Below, piece after piece: positions 28,197 to 44,365 of a stretch of 64,000 nucleotides of DNA. The number at the start of each line of letters is the position of its first letter. The first letter of the stretch is position 1. A model generated the notes under the pieces. It saw only the letters and a program-made list of their open reading frames with translations, had not been told where the DNA came from and made no database searches. This DNA comes from Lathyrus oleraceus. Taxonomy: Eukaryota; Streptophyta; Magnoliopsida; Fabales; Fabaceae. The position numbers and the translations under genes were made by a program. The stretch spans positions 538,471,769 to 538,535,768 of the forward strand of contig NC_066585.1 in NCBI RefSeq assembly GCF_024323335.1. Reading direction: 5' to 3'.

Positions 28197-28758
28197 ATTC
28201 ACATTGTATTATGGTATATTATATATAAATAAATTCTATAATTTCTTCTCCATCGCCAAATTTTATGTTTCTTCATCACTAAGTAACAAATTTAAAGGAT
28301 TATAAATTAATGATTCATATTATATATAAACGGTTAATAACTGAAATTACGCAATAAAGCTCAATTATAATTGTATTTGTCATATTCACACTGTATTATG
28401 GTATATTATATGTAAAAAATATTAATATTTTCTTCTCCATCACCAAATTTTAGGTTTTGTCATCACTAAGAAACAAAGTGAAATAAATATAAATGAATGA
28501 TTCATATTATATATAAATTGGTAAAAACTTAAATTACATAATCAAGATCAATATTATTTGTATTTGGCATATTCACATTGTATTATGGTATATAATATGT
28601 AAATAAATTCAATAATTTTCTTCTCCATCACCAAATTTTAGGTTTCTTCATCACTAAGAAACAAAGTTAAAAAACTATAAATGAATGATTCGTATTATAT
28701 ATAAATGGGTAACAACTGAAACTACATAATTAAGATCAATATTATTTGTATTCGGCAT
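28197..28758 (+). repeat. 3-mer HOR unit
   Basis: A, B (GGTTTTGTCATC), C/L hybrid, 562 bp. It directly follows another 3-mer, one of two such doublets. Confidence 0.9.
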
Positions 28759-30264
28759 ATTCACATTGTATTATGGTATATTATATATAAATAAATTCTA
28801 TAATTTCTTCTCCATCGCCAAATTTTATGTTTCTTCATCACTAAGTAACAAATTTAAAGGATTATAAATTAATGATTCATATTATATATAAACGGTTAAT
28901 AACTGAAATTACGCAATAAAGCTCAATTATAATTGTATTTGTCATATTCACACTGTATTATGGTATATTATATGTAAAAAAATATTAATATTTTCTTCTC
29001 CATCACCAAATTTTAGGTTTCTTCATCACTAAGAAACAAAGTGAAATAAATATAAATGAATGATTCATATTATATATAAATGGTAAAAACTTAAATTACA
29101 TAATCAAGATCAATATTATTTGTATTTGGCATATTCACATTGTATTATGGTATATAATATGTAAATAAATTCAATAATTTTCTTCTCCATCACGAAATTT
29201 TAAGTTTTTTCATCCCTAATTAACAAAGTTAAAGTACTATAAATTATGATTCATATTATATATAAATGGTTAATAAGTGAAATTACATAATAAAACCCAA
29301 TTTTATTTGTATTCGTCATAGTCACGTTGTATTATGGTACATTATATGTAAAAAAAAAAAAATATTTTTCTTCACGATCACCAAATTTTAGGTTTCTTCA
29401 TCACTAAGCAACAAAGTGAAAAAACTATAAATGAATGATTCATTTTATATATAAAGGTGTAACAAGTAAAATTACATAATCAAGATCAATATTACTTGTA
29501 TTCGGCATATTCACATTGTATTATGGTATATTATACGTAAATAAATTTAATAATTTTCTTCTCCATCACCAAATTTTAGGTTTCTTCATCACCAGGTAAC
29601 AAAATTAAAGGACTATAAATTAATGATTCATATTATATATAAATGGTTAATAAGTGAAATTACGTAATAAAGCTCAATATTATTTGTATTCATCATATTC
29701 ACATTGTATTATGGTATATTATATGTAAAAAACTAATTTAATATTTTTTCTCCATCACCAAATTTAAGATTTCTTCATCACTAAGCAACAAAGTGAAAAA
29801 AACTATAAATGAATGATTCATATTATATATAAATGGGTAACAAGTGAATTTACATAATCAAGATCAACATTATTTGTATACGGCATATTCACATTGTATT
29901 ATGGTATATTATGTGTAAATAAATTCAATAATTTTCTTCTCCATCACCAAATTTTGGGTTTCTTCGTCACTAAGTAACAAAGTTGAAGGACTATAAATTA
30001 ATGATTCACATTATATATAAATGGTTAATAAGTGAAATTACATAATAAAACTCAATATTATTTGTATTCGCCATATTCACATTGAATTATGGTATATTAT
30101 ATGTATAAAAAAACTCAATATTTTTCTTCTCCATCACCAAATTTTAGGTTTCTTCATCACTAACAAACAAAGTTAAAAAACTATAAATGAATGATTCGTA
30201 TTATATATAAATGGGTAACAACTGAAACTACATAATTAAGATCAATATTATTTGTATTCGGCAT
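28759..30264 (+). repeat. 8-mer HOR unit (A-E, F/J, K, L)
   Basis: A to E, then a monomer that starts as F (AAATTTAAGATTTC near 29758) and ends as J (ATATTATATATAAATGGG), then K and L, 1506 bp. L has CACTAACAAAC. The exchange lies between about 29775 and 29825. E here has GTATTATGG where other E copies have GTATTGTGG. Confidence 0.86.
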
Positions 30265-30826
30265 ATTCACATTGTATTATGGTATATTATATATAAATAA
30301 ATTCTATAATTTCTTCTCCATCGCCAAATTTTATGTTTCTTCATCACTAAGTAACAAATTTAAAGGATTATAAATTAATGATTCATATTATATATAAACG
30401 GTTAATAACTGAAATTACGCAATAAAGCTCAATTATAATTGTATTTGTCATATTCACACTGTATTATGGTATATTATATGTAAAAAATATTAATATTTTC
30501 TTCTCCATCACCAAATTTTAGGTTTTGTCATCACTAAGAAACAAAGTGAAATAAATATAAATGAATGATTCATATTATATATAAATTGGTAAAAACTTAA
30601 ATTACATAATCAAGATCAATATTATTTGTATTTGGCATATTCACATTGTATTATGGTATATAATATGTAAATAAATTCAATAATTTTCTTCTCCATCACC
30701 AAATTTTAGGTTTCTTCATCACTAAGAAACAAAGTTAAAAAACTATAAATGAATGATTCGTATTATATATAAATGGGTAACAACTGAAACTACATAATTA
30801 AGATCAATATTATTTGTATTCGGCAT
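30265..30826 (+). repeat. 3-mer HOR unit
   Basis: A, B (GGTTTTGTCATC), C/L hybrid, 562 bp. Confidence 0.9.
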
Positions 30827-32329
30827 ATTCACATTGTATTATGGTATATTATATATAAATAAATTCTATAATTTCTTCTCCATCGCCAAATTTTATGTTT
30901 CTTCATCACTAAGTAACAAATTTAAAGGATTATAAATTAATGATTCATATTATATATAAACGGTTAATAACTGAAATTACGCAATAAAGCTCAATTATAA
31001 TTGTATTTGTCATATTCACACTGTATTATGGTATATTATATGTAAAAAATATTAATATTTTCTTCTCCATCACCAAATTTTAGGTTTCTTCATCACTAAG
31101 AAACAAAGTGAAATAAATATAAATGAATGATTCATATTATATATAAATTGGTAAAAACTTAAATTACATAATCAAGATCAATATTATTTGTATTTGGCAT
31201 ATTCACATTGTATTATGGTATATAATATGTAAATAAATTCAATAATTTTCTTCTCCATCACGAAATTTTAAGTTTTTTCATCCCTAATTAACAAAGTTAA
31301 AGTACTATAAATTATTGATTCATATTATATATAAATGGTTAATAAGTGAAATTACATAATAAAACCCAATTTTATTTGTATTCGTCATAGTCACGTTGTA
31401 TTATGGTACATTATATGTAAAAAAAAAATTTTTTCTTCACGATCACCAAATTTTAGGTTTCTTCATCACTAAGCAACAAAGTGAAAAAACTATAAATGAA
31501 TGATTCATTTTATATATAAAGGTGTAACAAGTAAAATTACATAATCAAGATCAATATTACTTGTATTCGGCATATTCACATTGTATTGTGGTATATTATA
31601 CGTAAATAAATTTAATAATTTTCTTCTCCATCACCAAATTTTAGGTTTCTTCATCACCAGGTAACAAAATTAAAGGACTATAAATTAATGATTCATATTA
31701 TATATAAATGGTTAATAAGTGAAATTACGTAATAAAGCTCAATATTATTTGTATTCATCATATTCACATTGTATTATGGTATATTATATGTAAAAAACTA
31801 ATTTAATATTTTTTCTCCATCACCAAATTTAAGATTTCTTCATCACTAAGCAACAAAGTGAAAAAAAACTATAAATGAATGATTCATATTAGATATAAAT
31901 GGGTAACAAGTGAATTTACATAATCAAGATCAACATTATTTGTATACGGCATACTCACATTGTATTATGGTATATTATGTGTAAATAAATTCAATAATTT
32001 TCTTCTCCATCACCAAATTTGGGTTTCTTCGTCACTAAGTAACAAAGTTGAAGGACTATAAATTAATGATTCACATTATATATAAATGGTTAATAAGTGA
32101 AATTACATAATAAAACTCAATATTATTTGTATTCGCCATATTCACATTGAATTATGGTATATTATATGTATAAAAAAACTCAATATTTTTCTTCTCCATC
32201 ACCAAATTTTAGGTTTCTTCATCACTAACAAACAAAGTTAAAAAACTATAAATGAATGATTCGTATTATATATAAATGGGTAACAACTGAAACTACATAA
32301 TTAAGATCAATATTATTTGTATTCGGCAT
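30827..32329 (+). repeat. 8-mer HOR unit (A-G, L)
   Basis: A to G then L with CACTAACAAAC, 1503 bp. D has a shortened A tract followed by TTTTTTCTTC near 31420. G has lost one T near 32019. Confidence 0.86.
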
Positions 32330-32891
32330 ATTCACATTGTATTATGGTATATTATATATAAATAAATTCTATAATTTCTTCTCCATCGCCAAATTTTATG
32401 TTTCTTCATCACTAAGTAACAAATTTAAAGGATTATAAATTAATGATTCATATTATATATAAACGGTTAATAACTGAAATTACGCAATAAAGCTCAATTA
32501 TAATTGTATTTGTCATATTCACACTGTATTATGGTATATTATATGTAAAAAATATTAATATTTTCTTCTCCATCACCAAATTTTAGGTTTTGTCATCACT
32601 AAGAAACAAAGTGAAATAAATATAAATGAATGATTCATATTATATATAAATTGGTAAAAACTTAAATTACATAATCAAGATCAATATTATTTGTATTTGG
32701 CATATTCACATTGTATTATGGTATATAATATGTAAATAAATTCAATAATTTTCTTCTCCATCACCAAATTTTAGGTTTCTTCATCACTAAGAAACAAAGT
32801 TAAAAAACTATAAATGAATGATTCGTATTATATATAAATGGGTAACAACTGAAACTACATAATTAAGATCAATATTATTTGTATTCGGCAT
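32330..32891 (+). repeat. 3-mer HOR unit
   Basis: A, B (GGTTTTGTCATC), C/L hybrid, 562 bp. Confidence 0.9.
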
Positions 32892-35152
32892 ATTCACATT
32901 GTATTATGGTATATTATATATAAATAAATTCTATAATTTCTTCTCCATCGCCAAATTTTATGTTTCTTCATCACTAAGTAACAAATTTAAAGGATTATAA
33001 ATTAATGATTCATATTATATATAAACGGTTAATAACTGAAATTACGCAATAAAGCTCAATTATAATTGTATTTGTCATATTCACACTGTATTATGGTATA
33101 TTATATGTAAAAAATATTAATATTTTCTTCTCCATCACCAAATTTTAGGTTTCTTCATCACTAAGAAACAAAGTGAAATAAATATAAATGAATGATTCAT
33201 ATTATATATAAATTGGTAAAAACTTAAATTACATAATCAAGATCAATATTATTTGTATTTGGCATATTCACATTGTATTATGGTATATAATATGTAAATA
33301 AATTCAATAATTTTCTTCTCCATCACGAAATTTTAAGTTTTTTCATCCCTAATTAACAAAGTTAAAGTACTATAAATTATTGATTCATATTATATATAAA
33401 TGGTTAATAAGTGAAATTACATAATAAAACCCAATTTTATTTGTATTCGTCATAGTCACGTTGTATTATGGTACATTATATGTAAAAAAAAAAATTGTTT
33501 TCTTCACGATCACCAAATTTTAGGTTTCTTCATCACTAAGCAACAAAGTGAAAAAACTATAAATGAATGATTCATTTTATATATAAAGGTGTAACAAGTA
33601 AAATTACATAATCAAGATCAATATTACTTGTATTCGGCATATTCACATTGTATTGTGGTATATTATACGTAAATAAATTTAATAATTTTCTTCTCCATCA
33701 CCAAATTTTAGGTTTCTTCATCACCAGGTAACAAAATTAAAGGACTATAAATTAATGATTCATATTATATATAAATGGTTAATAAGTGAAATTACGTAAT
33801 AAAGCTCAATATTATTTGTATTCATCATATTCACATTGTATTATGGTATATTATATGTAAAAAACTAATTTAATATTTTTTCTCCATCACCAAATTTAAG
33901 ATTTCTTCATCACTAAGCAACAAAGTGAAAAAAAACTATAAATGAATGATTCATATTAGATATAAATGGGTAACAAGTGAATTTACATAATCAAGATCAA
34001 CATTATTTGTATACGGCATACTCACATTGTATTATGGTATATTATGTGTAAATAAATTCAATAATTTTCTTCTCCATCACCAAATTTTGGGTTTCTTCGT
34101 CACTAAGTAACAAAGTTGAAGGACTATAAATTAATGATTCACATTATATATAAATGGTTAATAAGTGAAATTACATAATAAAACTCAATATTATTTGTAT
34201 TCGCCATATTCACATTGAATTATGGTATATTATATGTATAAAAAAACTCAATATTTTTCTTCGCCATCACCAAATTTTAGGTTTCTTCATCACTAAGAAA
34301 CAAAGTTAAAAAACTATAAATGGATGATTCGTATTATATATAAATGGGTAACAACTGAAACTACATAATCAAGATCAATATTATTTGTATTCGGCATATT
34401 CACATTGTATTATGGTATAATATACGTAAATAAATTGAATAATTTTCTTCTCCATCACCAAATTTTATGTTTCTTCATCACCAAGTAACAAATTTAAAGG
34501 ATTATAAATTAATGATTCATATTATATATAAACGGTTAATAAGTGAAATTACGCAATAAAGCTCAATATTATTTGTATTCATCATATTCACATTGTATTA
34601 TGGTATATGATATGTAAAAAAAAATTAATATTTTTTTCTCCATCACCAAATTTTAGGTTTCTTCATCACTAAGCAACAAAGTGAAAAAAACTATAAATGA
34701 ATGATTCATATTATATATAAATGGGTAACAAGTGAATTTACATAATCAAGATCAACATTATTTGTATACGGCATATTCACATTGTATTATGGTATATTAT
34801 GTGTAAATAAATTCAATAATTTTCTTCTCCATCACCAAATTTTGGGTTTCTTCGTCACTAAGTAACAAAGTTGAAGGACTATAAATTAATGATTCACATT
34901 ATATATAAATGGTTAATAAGTGAAATTACATAATAAAACTCAATATTATTTGTATTCGCCATATTCACATTGAATTATGGTATATTATATGTATAAAAAA
35001 ACTCAATATTTTTCTTCTCCATCACCAAATTTTAGGTTTCTTCATCACTAAGAAACAAAGTTAAAAAACTATAAATGAATGATTCGTATTATATATAAAT
35101 GGGTAACAACTGAAACTACATAATTAAGATCAATATTATTTGTATTCGGCAT
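32892..35152 (+). repeat. 12-mer HOR unit
   Basis: A to L in order, 2261 bp. I has AAGTAACAAATTT instead of AAGTAACTAATTT and ends CATCAT. J has CCATCACC and GGTATATGATATG near 34602. These differ from the left-block 12-mers. Confidence 0.88.
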
Positions 35153-37413
35153 ATTCACATTGTATTATGGTATATTATATATAAATAAATTCTATAATTT
35201 CTTCTCCATCGCCAAATTTTATGTTTCTTCATCACTAAGTAACAAATTTAAAGGATTATAAATTAATGATTCATATTATATATAAACGGTTAATAACTGA
35301 AATTACGCAATAAAGCTCAATTATAATTGTATTTGTCATATTCACACTGTATTATGGTATATTATATGTAAAAAATATTAATATTTTCTTCTCCATCACC
35401 AAATTTTAGGTTTCTTCATCACTAAGAAACAAAGTGAAATAAATATAAATGAATGATTCATATTATATATAAATTGGTAAAAACTTAAATTACATAATCA
35501 AGATCAATATTATTTGTATTTGGCATATTCACATTGTATTATGGTATATAATATGTAAATAAATTCAATAATTTTCTTCTCCATCACGAAATTTTAAGTT
35601 TTTTCATCCCTAATTAACAAAGTTAAAGTACTATAAATTATTGATTCATATTATATATAAATGGTTAATAAGTGAAATTACATAATAAAACCCAATTTTA
35701 TTTGTATTCGTCATAGTCACGTTGTATTATGGTACATTATATGTAAAAAAAAAAATATTTTTCTTCACGATCACCAAATTTTAGGTTTCTTCATCACTAA
35801 GCAACAAAGTGAAAAAACTATAAATGAATGATTCATTTTATATATAAAGGTGTAACAAGTAAAATTACATAATCAAGATCAATATTACTTGTATTCGGCA
35901 TATTCACATTGTATTGTGGTATATTATACGTAAATAAATTTAATAATTTTCTTCTCCATCACCAAATTTTAGGTTTCTTCATCACCAGGTAACAAAATTA
36001 AAGGACTATAAATTAATGATTCATATTATATATAAATGGTTAATAAGTGAAATTACGTAATAAAGCTCAATATTATTTGTATTCATCATATTCACATTGT
36101 ATTATGGTATATTATATGTAAAAAACTAATTTAATATTTTTTCTCCATCACCAAATTTAAGATTTCTTCATCACTAAGCAACAAAGTGAAAAAAAACTAT
36201 AAATGAATGATTCATATTAGATATAAATGGGTAACAAGTGAATTTACATAATCAAGATCAACATTATTTGTATACGGCATACTCACATTGTATTATGGTA
36301 TATTATGTGTAAATAAATTCAATAATTTTCTTCTCCATCACCAAATTTTGGGTTTCTTCGTCACTAAGTAACAAAGTTGAAGGACTATAAATTAATGATT
36401 CACATTATATATAAATGGTTAATAAGTGAAATTACATAATAAAACTCAATATTATTTGTATTCGCCATATTCACATTGAATTATGGTATATTATATGTAT
36501 AAAAAAACTCAATATTTTTCTTCGCCATCACCAAATTTTAGGTTTCTTCATCACTAAGAAACAAAGTTAAAAAACTATAAATGGATGATTCGTATTATAT
36601 ATAAATGGGTAACAACTGAAACTACATAATCAAGATCAATATTATTTGTATTCGGCATATTCACATTGTATTATGGTATAATATACGTAAATAAATTGAA
36701 TAATTTTCTTCTCCATCACCAAATTTTATGTTTCTTCATCACCAAGTAACTAATTTAAAGGATTATAAATTAATGATTCATATTATATATAAACGGTTAA
36801 TAAGTGAAATTACGCAATAAAGCTCAATATTATTTGTATTCATCTTATTCACATTGTATTATGGTATATTATATGTAAAAAAAAATTAATATTTTTTTCT
36901 CCATTACCAAATTTTAGGTTTCTTCATCACTAAGCAACAAAGTGAAAAAAACTATAAATGAATGATTCATATTATATATAAATGGGTAACAAGTGAATTT
37001 ACATAATCAAGATCAACATTATTTGTATACGGCATATTCACATTGTATTATGGTATATTATGTGTAAATAAATTCAATAATTTTCTTCTCCATCACCAAA
37101 TTTTGGGTTTCTTCGTCACTAAGTAACAAAGTTGAAGGACTATAAATTAATGATTCACATTATATATAAATGGTTAATAAGTGAAATTACATAATAAAAC
37201 TCAATATTATTTGTATTCGCCATATTCACATTGAATTATGGTATATTATATGTATAAAAAAACTCAATATTTTTCTTCTCCATCACCAAATTTTAGGTTT
37301 CTTCATCACTAAGAAACAAAGTTAAAAAACTATAAATGAATGATTCGTATTATATATAAATGGGTAACAACTGAAACTACATAATTAAGATCAATATTAT
37401 TTGTATTCGGCAT
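35153..37413 (+). repeat. 12-mer HOR unit
   Basis: A to L in order, 2261 bp, directly after another 12-mer. I and J have the left-block forms (AAGTAACTAATTT, CATCTT, CCATTACC). Confidence 0.88.
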
Positions 37414-37974
37414 ATTCACATTGTATTATGGTATATTATATATAAATAAATTCTATAATTTCTTCTCCATCGCCAAATTTTATGTTTCTTCATCACTAAG
37501 TAACAAATTTAAAGGATTATAAATTAATGATTCATATTATATATAAACGGTTAATAACTGAAATTACGCAATAAAGCTCAATTATAATTGTATTTGTCAT
37601 ATTCACACTGTATTATGGTATATTATATGTAAAAAATATTAATATTTTCTTCTCCATCACCAAATTTTAGGTTTTTCATCACTAAGAAACAAAGTGAAAT
37701 AAATATAAATGAATGATTCATATTATATATAAATTGGTAAAAACTTAAATTACATAATCAAGATCAATATTATTTGTATTTGGCATATTCACATTGTATT
37801 ATGGTATATAATATGTAAATAAATTCAATAATTTTCTTCTCCATCACCAAATTTTAGGTTTCTTCATCACTAAGAAACAAAGTTAAAAAACTATAAATGA
37901 ATGATTCGTATTATATATAAATGGGTAACAACTGAAACTACATAATTAAGATCAATATTATTTGTATTCGGCAT
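37414..37974 (+). repeat. 3-mer HOR unit
   Basis: A, B (GGTTTTTCATC), C/L hybrid, 561 bp. Confidence 0.9.
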
Positions 37975-39477
37975 ATTCACATTGTATTATGGTATATTAT
38001 ATATAAATAAATTCTATAATTTCTTCTCCATCGCCAAATTTTATGTTTCTTCATCACTAAGTAACAAATTTAAAGGATTATAAATTAATGATTCATATTA
38101 TATATAAACGGTTAATAACTGAAATTACGCAATAAAGCTCAATTATAATTGTATTTGTCATATTCACACTGTATTATGGTATATTATATGTAAAAAATAT
38201 TAATATTTTCTTCTCCATCACCAAATTTTAGGTTTCTTCATCACTAAGAAACAAAGTGAAATAAATATAAATGAATGATTCATATTATATATAAATTGGT
38301 AAAAACTTAAATTACATAATCAAGATCAATATTATTTGTATTTGGCATATTCACATTGTATTATGGTATATAATATGTAAATAAATTCAATAATTTTCTT
38401 CTCCATCACGAAATTTTAAGTTTTTTCATCCCTAATTAACAAATTTAAAGTACTATAAATTAATGATTCACATTATATATAAATGGTTAATAAGTGAAAT
38501 TACATAATAAAACTCAATATTATTTGTATTCGCCATATTCACATTGAATTATGGTATATTATATGTAAAAAAAACTCAATATTTTTCTTCGCCATCACCA
38601 AATTTTAGGTTTCTTCATCACTAAGAAACAAAGTTAAAAAACTATAAATGAATGATTCGTATTATATATAAATGGGTAACAACTGAAACTACATAATCAA
38701 GATCAATATTATTTGTATTCGGCATATTCACATTGTATTATGGTATAATACGTAAATAAATTGAATAATTTTCTTCTCCATCACCAAATTTTAGGTTTCT
38801 TCATCACCAAGTAACAAATTTAAAGGATTATAAATTAATGATTCATATTATATATAAACGGTTAATAAGTGAAATTACGCAATAAAGCTCAATATTATTT
38901 GTATTCATCATATTCACATTGTATTATGGTATATTATATGTAAAAAAAAATTAATATTTTTTCTCCATCACCAAATTTTAGGTTTCTTCATCACTAAGCA
39001 ACAAAGTGAAAAAAACTATAAATGAATGATTCATATTATATATAAATGGGTAACAAGTGAATTTACATAATCAAGATCAACATTATTTGTATACGGCATA
39101 TTCACATTGTATTATGGTATATTATGTGTAAATAAATTCAATAATTTTCTTCTCCATCACCAAATTTTGGGTTTCTTCGTCACTAAGTAACAAAGTTGAA
39201 GGACTATAAATTAATGATTCACATTATATATAAATGGTTAATAAGTGAAATTACATAATAAAACTCAATATTATTTGTATTCGCCATATTCACATTGAAT
39301 TATGGTATATTATATGTATAAAAAAACTCAATATTTTTCTTCTCCATCACCAAATTTTAGGTTTCTTCATCACTAAGAAACAAAGTTAAAAAACTATAAA
39401 TGAATGATTCGTATTATATATAAATGGGTAACAACTGAAACTACATAATTAAGATCAATATTATTTGTATTCGGCAT
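37975..39477 (+). repeat. 8-mer HOR unit (A, B, C/G, H-L)
   Basis: A and B, then a monomer that begins as C (CATCACGAAATTTTAAG near 38404) and ends as G (GATTCACATTATATATAAA near 38465), then H to L, 1503 bp. D, E and F are missing together with parts of C and G. H has ATGAATGATTCG and I has AATTTTAGG, so this unit is mosaic in several places. Confidence 0.86.
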
Positions 39478-40039
39478 ATTCACATTGTATTATGGTATAT
39501 TATATATAAATAAATTCTATAATTTCTTCTCCATCGCCAAATTTTATGTTTCTTCATCACTAAGTAACAAATTTAAAGGATTATAAATTAATGATTCATA
39601 TTATATATAAACGGTTAATAACTGAAATTACGCAATAAAGCTCAATTATAATTGTATTTGTCATATTCACACTGTATTATGGTATATTATATGTAAAAAA
39701 TATTAATATTTTCTTCTCCATCACCAAATTTTAGGTTTCTTCATCACTAAGAAACAAAGTGAAATAAATATAAATGAATGATTCATATTATATATAAATT
39801 GGTAAAAACTTAAATTACATAATCAAGATCAATATTATTTGTATTTGGCATATTCACATTGTATTATGGTATATAATATGTAAATAAATTCAATAATTTT
39901 CTTCTCCATCACCAAATTTTAGGTTTCTTCATCACTAAGAAACAAAGTTAAAAAACTATAAATGAATGATTCGTATTATATATAAATGGGTAACAACTGA
40001 AACTACATAATTAAGATCAATATTATTTGTATTCGGCAT
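39478..40039 (+). repeat. 3-mer HOR unit
   Basis: A, B, C/L hybrid, 562 bp. B is the GGTTTCTTCATC form, unlike most 3-mers. Confidence 0.9.
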
Positions 40040-41545
40040 ATTCACATTGTATTATGGTATATTATATATAAATAAATTCTATAATTTCTTCTCCATCGCC
40101 AAATTTTATGTTTCTTCATCACTAAGTAACAAATTTAAAGGATTATAAATTAATGATTCATATTATATATAAACGGTTAATAACTGAAATTACGCAATAA
40201 AGCTCAATTATAATTGTATTTGTCATATTCACACTGTATTATGGTATATTATATGTAAAAAATATTAATATTTTCTTCTCCATCACCAAATTTTAGGTTT
40301 CTTCATCACTAAGAAACAAAGTGAAATAAATATAAATGAATGATTCATATTATATATAAATTGGTAAAAACTTAAATTACATAATCAAGATCAATATTAT
40401 TTGTATTTGGCATATTCACATTGTATTATGGTATATAATATGTAAATAAATTCAATAATTTTCTTCTCCATCACGAAATTTTAAGTTTTTTCATCCCTAA
40501 TTAACAAAGTTAAAGTACTATAAATTATTGATTCATATTATATATAAATGGTTAATAAGTGAAATTACATAATAAAACCCAATTTTATTTGTATTCGTCA
40601 TAGTCACGTTGTATTATGGTACATTATATGTAAAAAAAAAAATATTTTTCTTCACGATCACCAAATTTTAGGTTTCTTCATCACTAAGCAACAAAGTGAA
40701 AAAACTATAAATGAATGATTCATTTTATATATAAAGGTGTAACAAGTAAAATTACATAATCAAGATCAATATTACTTGTATTCGGCATATTCACATTGTA
40801 TTGTGGTATATTATACGTAAATAAATTTAATAATTTTCTTCTCCATCACCAAATTTTAGGTTTCTTCATCACCAGGTAACAAAATTAAAGGACTATAAAT
40901 TAATGATTCATATTATATATAAATGGTTAATAAGTGAAATTACGTAATAAAGCTCAATATTATTTGTATTCATCATATTCACATTGTATTATGGTATATT
41001 ATATGTAAAAAAACTAATTTAATATTTTTTCTCCATCACCAAATTTAAGATTTCTTCATCACTAAGCAACAAAGTGAAAAAAACTATAAATGAATGATTC
41101 ATATTAGATATAAATGGGTAACAAGTGAATTTACATAATCAAGATCAACATTATTTGTATACGGCATACTCACATTGTATTATGGTATATTATGTGTAAA
41201 TAAATTCAATAATTTTCTTCTCCATCACCAAATTTTGGGTTTCTTCGTCACTAAGTAACAAAGTTGAAGGACTATAAATTAATGATTCACATTATATATA
41301 AATGGTTAATAAGTGAAATTACATAATAAAACTCAATATTATTTGTATTCGCCATATTCACATTGAATTATGGTATATTATATGTATAAAAAAACTCAAT
41401 ATTTTTCTTCTCCATCACCAAATTTTAGGTTTCTTCATCACTAACAAACAAAGTTAAAAAACTATAAATGAATGATTCGTATTATATATAAATGGGTAAC
41501 AACTGAAACTACATAATTAAGATCAATATTATTTGTATTCGGCAT
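40040..41545 (+). repeat. 8-mer HOR unit (A-G, L)
   Basis: A to G followed by L with CACTAACAAAC, 1506 bp; same arrangement as at 26139, 30827 and 51125. Confidence 0.86.
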
Positions 41546-42107
41546 ATTCACATTGTATTATGGTATATTATATATAAATAAATTCTATAATTTCTTCTCC
41601 ATCGCCAAATTTTATGTTTCTTCATCACTAAGTAACAAATTTAAAGGATTATAAATTAATGATTCATATTATATATAAACGGTTAATAACTGAAATTACG
41701 CAATAAAGCTCAATTATAATTGTATTTGTCATATTCACACTGTATTATGGTATATTATATGTAAAAAATATTAATATTTTCTTCTCCATCACCAAATTTT
41801 AGGTTTTGTCATCACTAAGAAACAAAGTGAAATAAATATAAATGAATGATTCATATTATATATAAATTGGTAAAAACTTAAATTACATAATCAAGATCAA
41901 TATTATTTGTATTTGGCATATTCACATTGTATTATGGTATATAATATGTAAATAAATTCAATAATTTTCTTCTCCATCACCAAATTTTAGGTTTCTTCAT
42001 CACTAAGAAACAAAGTTAAAAAACTATAAATGAATGATTCGTATTATATATAAATGGGTAACAACTGAAACTACATAATTAAGATCAATATTATTTGTAT
42101 TCGGCAT
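41546..42107 (+). repeat. 3-mer HOR unit
   Basis: A, B (GGTTTTGTCATC), C/L hybrid, 562 bp. Confidence 0.9.
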
Positions 42108-44365
42108 ATTCACATTGTATTATGGTATATTATATATAAATAAATTCTATAATTTCTTCTCCATCGCCAAATTTTATGTTTCTTCATCACTAAGTAACAA
42201 ATTTAAAGGATTATAAATTAATGATTCATATTATATATAAACGGTTAATAACTGAAATTACGCAATAAAGCTCAATTATAATTGTATTTGTCATATTCAC
42301 ACTGTATTATGGTATATTATATGTAAAAAATATTAATATTTTCTTCTCCATCACCAAATTTTAGGTTTCTTCATCACTAAGAAACAAAGTGAAATAAATA
42401 TAAATGAATGATTCATATTATATATAAATTGGTAAAAACTTAAATTACATAATCAAGATCAATATTATTTGTATTTGGCATATTCACATTGTATTATGGT
42501 ATATAATATGTAAATAAATTCAATAATTTTCTTCTCCATCACGAAATTTTAAGTTTTTTCATCCCTAATTAACAAAGTTAAAGTACTATAAATTATTGAT
42601 TCATATTATATATAAATGGTTAATAAGTGAAATTACATAATAAAACCCAATTTTATTTGTATTCGTCATAGTCACGTTGTATTATGGTACATTATATGTA
42701 AAAAAAAAAATATTTTCTTCACGATCACCAAATTTTAGGTTTCTTCATCACTAAGCAACAAAGTGAAAAAACTATAAATGAATGATTCATTTTATATATA
42801 AAGGTGTAACAAGTAAAATTACATAATCAAGATCAATATTACTTGTATTCGGCATATTCACATTGTATTGTGGTATATTATACGTAAATAAATTTAATAA
42901 TTTTCTTCTCCATCACCAAATTTTAGGTTTCTTCATCACCAGGTAACAAAATTAAAGGACTATAAATTAATGATTCATATTATATATAAATGGTTAATAA
43001 GTGAAATTACGTAATAAAGCTCAATATTATTTGTATTCATCATATTCACATTGTATTATGGTATATTATATGTAAAAAACTAATTTAATATTTTTTCTCC
43101 ATCACCAAATTTAAGATTTCTTCATCACTAAGCAACAAAGTGAAAAAAAACTATAAATGAATGATTCATATTAGATATAAATGGGTAACAAGTGAATTTA
43201 CATAATCAAGATCAACATTATTTGTATACGGCATACTCACATTGTATTATGGTATATTATGTGTAAATAAATTCAATAATTTTCTTCTCCATCACCAAAT
43301 TTTGGGTTTCTTCGTCACTAAGTAACAAAGTTGAAGGACTATAAATTAATGATTCACATTATATATAAATGGTTAATAAGTGAAATTACATAATAAAACT
43401 CAATATTATTTGTATTCGCCATATTCACATTGAATTATGGTATATTATATGTATAAAAAAACTCAATATTTTTCTTCGCCATCACCAAATTTTAGGTTTC
43501 TTCATCACTAAGAAACAAAGTTAAAAAACTATAAATGGATGATTCGTATTATATATAAATGGGTAACAACTGAAACTACATAATCAAGATCAATATTATT
43601 TGTATTCGGCATATTCACATTGTATTATGGTATAATATACGTAAATAAATTGAATAATTTTCTTCTCCATCACCAAATTTTATGTTTCTTCATCACCAAG
43701 TAACTAATTTAAAGGATTATAAATTAATGATTCATATTATATATAAACGGTTAATAAGTGAAATTACGCAATAAAGCTCAATATTATTTGTATTCATCTT
43801 ATTCACATTGTATTATGGTATATTATATGTAAAAAAAAAATAATTTTTTTCTCCATTACCAAATTTTAGGTTTCTTCATCACTAAGCAACAAAGTGAAAA
43901 AAACTATAAATGAATGATTCATATTATATATAAATGGGTAACAAGTGAATTTACATAATCAAGATCAACATTATTTGTATACGGCATATTCACATTGTAT
44001 TATGGTATATTATGTGTAAATAAATTCAATAATTTTCTTCTCCATCACCAAATTTTGGGTTTCTTCGTCACTAAGTAACAAAGTTGAAGGACTATAAATT
44101 AATGATTCACATTATATATAAATGGTTAATAAGTGAAATTACATAATAAAACTCAATATTATTTGTATTCGCCATATTCACATTGAATTATGGTATATTA
44201 TATGTATAAAAAAACTCAATATTTTTCTTCTCCATCACCAAATTTTAGGTTTCTTCATCACTAAGAAACAAAGTTAAAAAACTATAAATGAATGATTCGT
44301 ATTATATATAAATGGGTAACAACTGAAACTACATAATTAAGATCAATATTATTTGTATTCGGCAT
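42108..44365 (+). repeat. 12-mer HOR unit
   Basis: A to L in order, 2258 bp. J has a changed tract near 43830 where an A run is followed by TAATTTTTTTC. Confidence 0.88.
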